DNA from: Saprospiraceae bacterium UBA7687
GTDB taxonomy: Bacteria > Bacteroidota > Bacteroidia > Chitinophagales > Saprospiraceae
Reading direction: 5' to 3'
Assembly (NCBI GenBank): GCA_002482845.1
Contig: DLGT01000084.1
Span: 77,891-85,427, forward strand
DNA: 7,537 nucleotides
Part shown: in pieces, positions 1-5,639 of the stretch
Layout of the letters: every line of letters starts with the position of its first letter
How positions within the stretch are numbered: the first letter of the stretch is position 1
Translations under genes and position numbers: made by a program
The notes under the pieces: generated by a model
What the model was told of the DNA's origin: nothing
What the model saw: only the letters and a program-made list of their open reading frames with translations
Databases searched by the model: none

Positions 1-46
1 CCTACCTTGTCGAGGTAGTGCTCTAAACCAACTGAGCTAATATCCC
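1..46 (-). tRNA. tRNA-Val (anticodon GAC), partial: 3' part lies outside the window
   Basis: Read on the minus strand, the RNA begins GGGATAT (acceptor 5' strand), followed by TA, a D arm with GCTC/GAGC pairing and a GTTGGTTTA-type loop, then a five-pair anticodon stem CTACC/GGTAG closing a seven-base loop TCGACAA. The central GAC (plus positions 9-11) decodes valine GUC/GUU. The variable loop, T arm, acceptor 3' strand and CCA end are beyond position 1. Position 33 is C instead of the nearly universal U. The 5' end is only five bases from the stop codon of the thioredoxin-like gene, so the two are probably on one transcript and separated by RNase P. The tRNA identity is well supported by the loop geometry; completeness cannot be judged. 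Confidence 0.9.
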
Positions 47-51
47 TATTA

Positions 52-534
52 TTATTTCAAATTTTTAAGCTCTGTCAAAAGTAGCTCAGGAGTTTTATAA
101 CCAGCTGAAACTGTGATCGGCTGTAGGTCTGAATCTAGATAAACTAATGTAGGATAACTTAGTCTTCCATTAAGCAATTCTATACCTAAGGTGTTGACCC
201 CATTACGACCACTCTGCATCCACTCATATGTTTTGCCTCTATAATTAACTGGCTCTTTCTGCTCCGCATTAAATTTCACAACATGAAAGTTGTCATTTAG
301 ATACTTTATCAGTTCAGGGTCTGTAAATGTTTTTTTGTCCATCACTTTACACCAACCACACCAATCAGTGTAAACGTCAACAAGAAATTTTTTATCATTA
401 CTTGCCTGCCCGATTTCACTTGCTTGCTCTATTGTTAACCAAGTTAACTCACCATCTTTGGTATCGTAACCACCTTTGTTGTTACACCCAAAACTAAACA
501 AACCAACAATTAAAAAACATACAATATATTTCAT
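52..534 (-). CDS. Thioredoxin-fold envelope protein (probable lipoprotein) with WCGWC active site
   Basis: A 160-residue protein of the thioredoxin superfamily, most like the DUF255/DsbD-C-terminal type. It opens with a hydrophobic signal segment (residues 1-16) ending in a lipobox-like SFGC at Cys17, so it is probably anchored in the cell envelope facing the periplasm. The redox motif WCGWC has cysteines at 59 and 62, and a cis-proline candidate sits at Pro128 (SYPT), both as expected for a thiol-disulfide oxidoreductase. The reading frame is open back to an ATG at 603, but that start would add 23 residues, overlap the dnaA stop, bury the signal peptide and translate across a good promoter -7 element; the ATG at 534 is preferred. 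Likely role is reduction or isomerisation of envelope thiols; the partner is unknown. It follows dnaA and precedes tRNA-Val. Confidence 0.85.
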   Translation of the reverse strand: MKYIVCFLIVGLFSFGCNNKGGYDTKDGELTWLTIEQASEIGQASNDKKFLVDVYTDWCGWCKVMDKKTFTDPELIKYLNDNFHVVKFNAEQKEPVNYRGKTYEWMQSGRNGVNTLGIELLNGRLSYPTLVYLDSDLQPITVSAGYKTPELLLTELKNLK

Positions 535-560
535 AAAACTTGGATTATTTTTTGAAGTCG

Positions 561-568
561 CAAAGATA
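561..568 (-). promoter_or_regulatory. Candidate promoter -7 element (TATCTTTG) for the thioredoxin-like gene and tRNA-Val
   Basis: The minus strand reads TATCTTTG followed by CG, an exact match to the Bacteroidota -7 consensus TAnnTTTG. It lies 26 bases before the preferred start codon at 534, giving a leader of roughly 20 bases. No TTG-type -33 element is found at the usual 19-21 base spacing, so the call rests on the -7 box alone. If active, it lets the oxidoreductase and tRNA be expressed independently of dnaA. Confidence 0.45.
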
Positions 569-599
569 AACAAATAATATAATTTGTATATATAAAGAA

Positions 600-2000
600 T
601 CAAATATTTACTAAAGTAGTCTGAACTTTTTTAACTAAAGCATTTACTTTATCTTTAAATAAAAGATCTGTATCCATCATATCTTGGACTGCTTTTAGAG
701 AATGTATGACCGTGCTATGATCTCTACCACCAAAACTATCACCAATCATCTTCAAGGAACTATTTGTATAGTTTTTGGCTAAATACATCGATAACTGTCT
801 AGCCATGACCACATTGCGCAATCTTGTTTTACTATGAAGCTTTTCAACAGGTACGTCAAAATATTTGGCAACTAAAAGTTTAATATTGTCAACAGAAATT
901 TCTCTATCTACTTGAGATACAAATTGTCTGATTACTTCCTTAACAAGCTTCATATCTATCATCCTTTTATTAAGTGTAGATTGAGCTACCAATGATATAA
1001 TAACACCTTCTAGTTCCCGTATGTTATTTTTAATATGACTACAAATATAATCCTTAATTTCTTGCGGCAATTCAAGCCCTTCTTTTTCTATCTTTTTATC
1101 TAAAATACGTAATCTAGTCTCAAAATCAGGTGTTTTGAGATCTGCAACTAGGCCCCATTTAAATCTAGATATCAATCTTGCTTCAACATCCACAAGGTCT
1201 TTTGGCGCTCGGTCTGAAGTTAAAATAATTTGTTTTCCTGTCTGATGTAATTGATTAAATATGTTGAAAAATATTTCTTGAGTCTTTGGTCTGTTAGATA
1301 AAAACTGAATATCATCTATAATTAATACATCTATCATCTGATAAAAATTCATAAAGTCATTGACTGCGTTAGTCTTTATAGCTTGAATGACTTGATTTGT
1401 AAACTTTTCAGTGGTGACATACAAGACTTGCTTGTCTTCATATTTGTTTAATATCTCATTACCTATTGCTTGAGAAAGATGGGTCTTTCCTAAACCTACA
1501 TCTCCATAAATGACTAGTGGATTAAAAGCCGTACCACCCGGTTTTTTAGCAATTGCCATACCAGCTGAGCCAGGAAATTTATTACAATCACCTTCTATAA
1601 AATTTTCGAAAGTGTAAAGCGGATTTAGTTGGTGATCTATTTTTATTTTTTTAATCCCAGGAATTACAAAGGGGTTAATAAATTTAGATTCTTCATTATC
1701 TATCTTAATACTTTTTGCAGATGTTTCATTTCCAATTTTTCTGTGGTTTTCTACTAAAATATTATACTCAAGACGTCCACTATACCCTAATTCTTGTTTG
1801 ACTGCTTTTTTGATAACTTCTACATAATGCTCTTCTAGCCATTCATAAAAAAATTTATTTGGTACTTGAATCGTTAAAACGTCATTTTGTAATTTTACTG
1901 ATTTAATAGGCTCAAACCAAGTTTTAAAAGGTTGAGCTTCGATACTCTTCCGTATCACATTCAGACAGTTATTCCAAACAAGTAAATGATCCTTTACCAT
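600..2000 (-). CDS. dnaA: Chromosomal replication initiator protein DnaA
   Basis: Full-length 466-residue DnaA, the AAA+ ATPase that binds DnaA boxes at oriC, melts the origin and helps load the replicative helicase. Domain I spans about 1-80 (WFEPI block at 28-32), followed by a linker with the Bacteroidota-type NPFVIPGIKK stretch near 109-118. Domain III carries Walker A GDVGLGKT (166-173), Walker B LIIDD (226-230), sensor 1 around TSD (261-263), box VII RLISRF with likely arginine finger Arg279, and sensor 2 Arg328 in IRELEG. Domain IV ends with the DNA-binding signature: Arg401 and GGRDHSTVIHS (424-434), including the DHST residues that read the box. All key residues are intact. The start ATG at 2000 gives a normal N-terminus. 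A consensus DnaA box 183 bases upstream suggests autoregulation or proximity to an origin. Confidence 0.98.
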   Translation of the reverse strand: MVKDHLLVWNNCLNVIRKSIEAQPFKTWFEPIKSVKLQNDVLTIQVPNKFFYEWLEEHYVEVIKKAVKQELGYSGRLEYNILVENHRKIGNETSAKSIKIDNEESKFINPFVIPGIKKIKIDHQLNPLYTFENFIEGDCNKFPGSAGMAIAKKPGGTAFNPLVIYGDVGLGKTHLSQAIGNEILNKYEDKQVLYVTTEKFTNQVIQAIKTNAVNDFMNFYQMIDVLIIDDIQFLSNRPKTQEIFFNIFNQLHQTGKQIILTSDRAPKDLVDVEARLISRFKWGLVADLKTPDFETRLRILDKKIEKEGLELPQEIKDYICSHIKNNIRELEGVIISLVAQSTLNKRMIDMKLVKEVIRQFVSQVDREISVDNIKLLVAKYFDVPVEKLHSKTRLRNVVMARQLSMYLAKNYTNSSLKMIGDSFGGRDHSTVIHSLKAVQDMMDTDLLFKDKVNALVKKVQTTLVNI

Positions 2001-2182
2001 TAATAAAATTCAAATTGTTTAATTAATATGCTCACTCAACCTAGCCAATTGACAATAAAAAAAACGGTTAATCGGCTTCACTCGTCCTTAATCAATTCGG
2101 GATCAAAAATTTGGGAGTGGTGCAAAAGTCTCTAATTTTTTCATCATAAAAAAGTTTAATCGCATTAATTTTTATTTTTTTT

Positions 2183-2191
2183 TTATCCACA
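2183..2191 (+). promoter_or_regulatory. Consensus DnaA box TTATCCACA
   Basis: The nine bases match the classic high-affinity DnaA box exactly, and sit 183 bases upstream of the dnaA start codon next to a T tract. In many bacteria such a box upstream of dnaA serves autoregulation; clusters of boxes mark oriC. Only one consensus copy is visible in this spacer, which favours autoregulation over a full origin. That DnaA binds here is inference from the sequence match. Confidence 0.6.
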
Positions 2192-2207
2192 TAAGTAATT
2201 CAATATC

Positions 2208-2227
2208 AAAATGATAGATATCATTTT
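2208..2227. repeat. Perfect inverted repeat AAAATGATA-GA-TATCATTTT
   Basis: Two 9-base arms are exactly complementary around a 2-base centre. The symmetry and the upstream location relative to dnaA suggest an operator for a dimeric regulator. It is not followed by a T tract on the minus transcript and the stem is all but free of G/C, so it is a poor terminator for the upstream metallophosphatase gene. No regulator can be named. Confidence 0.5.
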
Positions 2228-2305
2228 CTGTATTACAATACTCACTATAAGTCAATGCTTTAAATCTTATTTATTTTTATAATTAATAAAGTATTGAGAG
2301 AATAT

Positions 2306-3226
2306 TTAGCTACTTACCATCAAGTTTTTGCAAGTGACACATGTGTCTTTTTTATTTCTTTCAAAATAAATATCTAACCTTCCTAACACTATTCCCGCCC
2401 AACCTACTTGGCTTATTATGACAGGTTTATTAGTCTTATTTACTACCCTATCAGGTGTATTTAAAAAAGTATGGGTATGTCCGCCTAATATTAAATCAAT
2501 ATGAGATGATGCTGATGCCAATACCTGATCAGACACCTTATTTTCATTATATTTATATCCTAAATGAGACAAACAAATCACAAAATCACACATCTCTTGT
2601 TCTTTTAAAAACTTAGATGTATTTTCAGCTTCTACTAACGGATCCTTATAAATAGTACCTTTATACAATGATGCAGGTACTAAACCATTTAATTCTATAC
2701 CTACCCCAAAAACACCAATCTTTATTCCATCTTTCTTAAAAATTTTGTAAGGTTGTGTTTTTCCATTGAGTACCGTATCAGAAAAATCATAATTGCAAGT
2801 AAGTAAAGGAAAATTAGCATGTTTTAACTGTTTTTCTAGCCCATCCACGCCTAAATCAAAATCATGATTGCCAATAGTGGCTGCATCATACCCCATTTCT
2901 GACATAAGCTTCATTTCTAACTCACCACCAAAAAAATTAAAATATGGTGTTCCTTGAAAAATATCACCCGCGTCAAATAATAATACATTTTTTTCTTCTG
3001 AACGTATCTTTTTTATCAAGGACGCTCTTTTTGCAGCACCACCCAACCCTTCGTTTTTACTACCATCCATCGGAAAAGGATCTATCCTACTATGTACATC
3101 ATTCGTATGGAGAATGGTGAGTTTGGTGATCTCAGGAGCGAAAGGTGAAGCCATCAATGGGAATGTTCCACTAGATAGTACAATGGAAGTGTATGCTGTA
3201 TTTCTTAAAAAACTCCTTCTATCCAT
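2306..3226 (-). CDS. Metallophosphatase, catalytic-domain half of a split 5'-nucleotidase (Tat-exported)
   Basis: A 306-residue calcineurin-like phosphoesterase corresponding to the N-terminal dinuclear-metal domain of the UshA/YfkN 5'-nucleotidase family, expected to hydrolyse nucleotides or related phosphoesters in the periplasm. The N-terminus MDRRSFLRN is a clear twin-arginine motif followed by a hydrophobic segment to about residue 28, so it is probably exported folded, with metals loaded. All metal ligands are present in order: Asp43 and His45 (NDVH), Asp88 (DAGD), Asn120 and His121 (GNHD), His221 (SHLG), His250 and His252 (GGHTH). The protein stops after about 306 residues, without the substrate-binding C-terminal domain that single-chain 5'-nucleotidases carry; that domain is encoded by the gene just upstream in the same direction, 82 bases away. 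Substrate is not established by sequence. Confidence 0.9.
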   Translation of the reverse strand: MDRRSFLRNTAYTSIVLSSGTFPLMASPFAPEITKLTILHTNDVHSRIDPFPMDGSKNEGLGGAAKRASLIKKIRSEEKNVLLFDAGDIFQGTPYFNFFGGELEMKLMSEMGYDAATIGNHDFDLGVDGLEKQLKHANFPLLTCNYDFSDTVLNGKTQPYKIFKKDGIKIGVFGVGIELNGLVPASLYKGTIYKDPLVEAENTSKFLKEQEMCDFVICLSHLGYKYNENKVSDQVLASASSHIDLILGGHTHTFLNTPDRVVNKTNKPVIISQVGWAGIVLGRLDIYFERNKKDTCVTCKNLMVSS

Positions 3227-3308
3227 GATTAAATATTAATATTTTTTAAAACTGCTTACATGGTCAATTTGAAAACCATTAAAATCACCTTCTTATATTG
3301 ATGGAGAC

Positions 3309-4058
3309 TTAATCTTTTATCCTTGGTGTAGGATTTGACTTAATATTTCTGCCTTGAGAAGTATGAAACCTGATATTGTTAATCAACAAATCTCTGATCA
3401 AAGCATTTGTGTTTGTTGTCTTAACACCCTTGAGAAAGATCATATTGTCTCCACCATTCGCTATATAATCAGGTATTGCAGCAATATAAGTTTTTGCTGT
3501 GTCCAAAGCTACACCATTTATAAATATATTTTTTGCCTTCCCATAAGCTATGTCCATACTTACTGAATGACTAATTGGCCACCCTCCTGATTCAGCGATT
3601 TTATCAAATAATTGAAGAACAACACTACCTCGAAGTTCTTGAATATACATCAAGTTATCAAAAGGCATCAATTCATATATTTTGCCTACAGTAACATTAC
3701 CTTGAGCCAAAACGGGTATTCGAATACCGCCATAGTTCTGAATGGCAAAATCTACTTTTTCTGTCACCAATTTTTGAGACTCTTCTAAAAGAACATCTGA
3801 AAACCAATTTGTCAAACCTGAATTTGGCTTTCCTTTGGTTAATTCTACTTCATTATATCCAATAACATCATTCATTGTTTCGTCCAATTTTGCCTTGTAT
3901 GGCTCAATCATCGAAGCTACTTTAGTGTCTACTGGAAAAGATGCTTTTTCTATCCTATAATTCCGATTTTTTACATCAGCTAAATGATTAACCTTCGCAC
4001 AAGATGTACTTAAAATAAATAAAGTTACTAAAATGCTATAGTAATGATATTTTTGCAT
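3309..4058 (-). CDS. 5'-nucleotidase C-terminal domain lipoprotein, substrate-binding half of a split enzyme
   Basis: A 249-residue lipoprotein. A hydrophobic signal with lipobox LSTSC gives Cys20 as the lipidated residue. From about residue 60 it matches the 5'-nucleotidase C-terminal domain (5_nucleotid_C): NYGGIR at 108-113 corresponds to the NxGGIR nucleotide-binding motif, MPFDN at 131-135 and the IPDYIANGGDNM block at 195-206 correspond to the segments that hold the base-stacking aromatic residues. It has no metal-binding motifs and so should be inactive alone. It lies directly upstream of the gene for the catalytic domain, and the two probably assemble in the envelope. Because the C-domain gene comes first, the arrangement cannot be a frameshifted version of a single gene. 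It starts 14 bases after the stop of the preceding membrane-protein gene, which indicates co-transcription. Confidence 0.88.
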   Translation of the reverse strand: MQKYHYYSILVTLFILSTSCAKVNHLADVKNRNYRIEKASFPVDTKVASMIEPYKAKLDETMNDVIGYNEVELTKGKPNSGLTNWFSDVLLEESQKLVTEKVDFAIQNYGGIRIPVLAQGNVTVGKIYELMPFDNLMYIQELRGSVVLQLFDKIAESGGWPISHSVSMDIAYGKAKNIFINGVALDTAKTYIAAIPDYIANGGDNMIFLKGVKTTNTNALIRDLLINNIRFHTSQGRNIKSNPTPRIKD

Positions 4059-4072
4059 GGTTGAAGATTGGT

Positions 4073-4579
4073 TTAAACTAATAATTGGGCTTCATTTTTA
4101 ACTGCTGATTTGGCATACGCAGCTGGGTCTGCTTTTGAATCTTCCATCATTTTTGTGATGTTTTGAAGAAATTCCATATTATTATTACCATCAGCACTTG
4201 ATATGATGTTTTGCATTTGATCTTTGGCAAGTTTGATGATCTTCCACAGATTTTCACTTACATACACTTGCTGCGTGATGTTGTGCTCATATTCTTGTTG
4301 GATTGCTATAAGCATACTATTGCGCAATTCTTTGACACCCATCTCTGGATTTACCATTCTATATGTAAGATTGTCAAGAGAAATTCGCTCACAAAGCAAC
4401 ATCAATCTTTCATAAGCTTGTAATTTCAGTGGCAATATGTCTTTCGTTTGACTTTGACGAAATTTAAGGTCTTCCAATTGATATTGCTGGTTCAAAAAAT
4501 TCCTGAATAAATAAAAAACTGTTGCAAAGACAATTAATGCAGGAATTGAATACTTTAATATTTCCAAAAAACTTTCCAC
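4073..4579 (-). CDS. Small membrane protein of unknown function, Bacteroidota-type (resembles DUF7935)
   Basis: A 168-residue protein with one N-terminal membrane segment (about residues 9-27) followed by a cytoplasmic-looking, largely helical region. A block beginning LPLKLQAYERL (49-59) and continuing to ERIS..NL (64-71) is one I associate with a conserved family of uncharacterised Bacteroidota proteins, probably DUF7935; the family name is from memory and not checked. The rest is rich in Gln, Asn, Lys and Glu with no catalytic motif that I recognise. There is no signal-peptidase site, so the first helix is likely a retained anchor. It is the first gene of the minus-strand unit, 14 bases ahead of the nucleotidase C-domain lipoprotein, and a candidate promoter lies about 175 bases upstream. 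I do not assign a function. Confidence 0.75.
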   Translation of the reverse strand: MESFLEILKYSIPALIVFATVFYLFRNFLNQQYQLEDLKFRQSQTKDILPLKLQAYERLMLLCERISLDNLTYRMVNPEMGVKELRNSMLIAIQQEYEHNITQQVYVSENLWKIIKLAKDQMQNIISSADGNNNMEFLQNITKMMEDSKADPAAYAKSAVKNEAQLLV

Positions 4580-4752
4580 GAATCTAATATTTTAAAATTT
4601 ATTACAACAAAACACTCATAAAACGTTCAAAACGAACAGACTGCAAAATAACAATTATTTTCCAATTAAATATTAATAAATCAATATAACTATATAAAGT
4701 TTTACAAAAATTAAACTGGTTCCTCAATTTGGCAACTCAAGTCCTACAATTG

Positions 4753-4783
4753 CAAATATACTGCCAAGTTTTTTATACCACAA
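4753..4783 (-). promoter_or_regulatory. Candidate Bacteroidota promoter for the membrane protein-nucleotidase unit
   Basis: On the minus strand a TTG (plus 4781-4783) is followed after 20 bases by TATATTTG (plus 4753-4760). Both elements and the spacing fit the Bacteroidota pattern TTG-N19-21-TAnnTTTG. Transcription would begin near 4747 and leave a leader of about 165 bases before the ATG at 4579. AT-rich sequence yields such matches by chance, so this is a moderate call. Confidence 0.4.
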
Positions 4784-5020
4784 TGTATTTTTCTATTCCA
4801 AATCAGTGTAAATCGATAGTATTTATGACCATGTTTTTGCATTCAATTTAACCATAAATCGCTGAAAATCAAAGTTCTAAATACATTTATTTTTGCATAT
4901 AATAATTTCTTAAAGAAAATAAATATCTCATTAGAAAACAGATTCATAGGTAGTAAGAGCATAAAATATTATCTCCAATTTTACCCAAGTTACCACTTAT
5001 TTAATTCGTTATAAATGTGG

Positions 5021-5044
5021 ATTAGGAATAAAAGTTCCACTAAT
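5021..5044. repeat. Small imperfect hairpin in the intergenic gap
   Basis: ATTAGGAA pairs with TTCC and TAAT across a 6-base loop, with a 2-base bulge (AC) on the 3' side. An alternative pairing GTGGA (5017-5021) with TCCAC (5036-5040) competes for the same bases. It overlaps the end of a DnaA-box-like 9-mer, TGTGGATTA (5016-5024). It is the most GC-containing structured spot in the gap. No T tract follows on either strand, so it is not a typical terminator. Confidence 0.3.
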
Positions 5045-5229
5045 TATGCGGAAGCAAAGTTTTATATTTATTGTTAATCAAAAATCAATTTTATGCAAAA
5101 TAATTATTTACTCCTTGTTTCAAATTATTTATAGTTAGTCTAATTTAAATAGATTGAACAATTTCTTAAAAAATTGCGTTAATTGTGTCAAATATGTTGC
5201 ATAATTCATTTTTTTTAGTGAAACATGCT

Positions 5230-5237
5230 TAATTTTG
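5230..5237 (+). promoter_or_regulatory. Candidate promoter -7 element (TAATTTTG) for the Fe-S carrier/ruvB unit
   Basis: TAATTTTG followed by C matches the Bacteroidota -7 consensus TAnnTTTG and lies 29 bases before the start codon at 5267, giving a short leader of about 24 bases. The closest upstream TTG (5197-5199) is 30 bases away, too far for a usual -33 element, so support comes from the -7 box and its position only. Confidence 0.4.
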
Positions 5238-5266
5238 CGTTATCATAATCTAAACCATAATATATA

Positions 5267-5620
5267 ATGTCAACAGATACTTTGACCAAGATACAACCGA
5301 TTACTTTAACAGAAGGAGCGTTAACTCAACTAAAACGTATCCACGATGAACAAAAACTAACTTCAGACCATGGACTTCGTATTGGCGTAAAAGGTGGTGG
5401 ATGTTCAGGTTTCAGTTATGTGCTGGGTTTTGATGTTCAAAAAGAAAAGGATGAAATCCATGAAATAGATGGATTTAAAGTCTTTATGGAGAAATCTCAT
5501 GCTATATATTTATTAGGTATGGAGATTGATTGGGTAGACGGATTAAACAATCGCGGTTTTACATTTTCCAATCCTAATGCTAAGGAAACTTGTGGATGCG
5601 GCACTTCATTTTCTGCCTGA
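5267..5620 (+). CDS. iscA: A-type iron-sulfur carrier protein (HesB/IscA/ErpA family)
   Basis: A 117-residue soluble HesB/IscA-family protein that accepts Fe-S clusters from the assembly machinery and passes them to apo-enzymes. The three conserved cysteine ligands are all present: Cys46 in GGGCSGFSY, and Cys109 and Cys111 in ETCGCGTSF at the C-terminus. The domain fills nearly the whole chain, with about ten extra residues at the N-terminus, the normal family size. Sequence alone does not separate IscA, SufA and ErpA subtypes, and no other isc or suf gene is in the window, so the symbol is family-level. It leads the plus-strand cluster, with ruvB 19 bases downstream. No Shine-Dalgarno site precedes the ATG, which sits in an A/T-only stretch as is common in Bacteroidota. 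Confidence 0.95.
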   Translation: MSTDTLTKIQPITLTEGALTQLKRIHDEQKLTSDHGLRIGVKGGGCSGFSYVLGFDVQKEKDEIHEIDGFKVFMEKSHAIYLLGMEIDWVDGLNNRGFTFSNPNAKETCGCGTSFSA

Positions 5621-5639
5621 TATCATAGATTAGGAAAAA

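Larger units (their letters stand above)
2001..2305. other. Non-coding region upstream of dnaA
   Basis: This 305-bp AT-rich spacer lies between the end of the metallophosphatase gene and the dnaA start, both on the minus strand. It holds one consensus DnaA box (2183-2191) abutting a run of ten T (2175-2184), and a perfect 9+2+9 palindrome (2208-2227). No exact TAnnTTTG promoter box is present; the nearest is GACTTTTG on the minus strand at 2123-2130, which would give a leader of about 115 bases but lacks a -33 partner. No terminator-like GC-rich hairpin follows the metallophosphatase stop, so read-through into dnaA is possible. I see no open reading frame of note. Confidence 0.6.
4580..5266. 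other. Long AT-rich divergent intergenic region
   Basis: This 687-bp stretch separates the minus-strand membrane-protein unit from the plus-strand Fe-S carrier/ruvB unit. By eye it is about three-quarters A+T, and neither strand has a credible coding frame; the longest plausible one, 30 codons from 5046, looks spurious. It contains candidate promoters for both flanking units, one DnaA-box-like 9-mer (5016-5024, one mismatch) fused to a small hairpin (5021-5044), an 11-base direct repeat AATTTCTTAAA (4904-4914 and 5160-5170), and several copies of a TTTTGCA motif. The simplest reading is two long promoter regions back to back; an unannotated small RNA or a replication-related site cannot be ruled out. 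Confidence 0.6.

Noticed and set aside
2236..2296. CAATACT / AGTATTG inverted repeat as a terminator for the metallophosphatase gene
   Set aside because: The arms are only 7 bases, separated by 47 bases, A/T-rich and with no T tract; this is likely chance.
2001..2305. Full chromosomal origin (oriC) upstream of dnaA
   Set aside because: Only one consensus DnaA box is visible and there is no cluster of boxes. In Bacteroidota the origin is often not next to dnaA, and genome-wide skew is not available here.
3354..3566. 70-codon plus-strand frame inside the nucleotidase C-domain gene
   Set aside because: It lies fully antisense within a gene with clear family motifs and shows no domain-like pattern of its own.
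2306..4058. Frameshifted or broken single-chain 5'-nucleotidase
   Set aside because: The domain order is reversed along the transcript and each half has its own intact signal sequence and start, so a simple frameshift or stop cannot explain it.
4211..4423. Two overlapping plus-strand frames of 63-70 codons antisense to the small membrane protein
   Set aside because: Both are shadows of the minus-strand gene, with no recognisable motif and no promoter or start context of note.
5046..5138. 30-codon plus-strand frame in the intergenic gap
   Set aside because: It is short, dominated by Ile/Phe/Lys codons as expected from AT-rich non-coding DNA, and has no start-site context.
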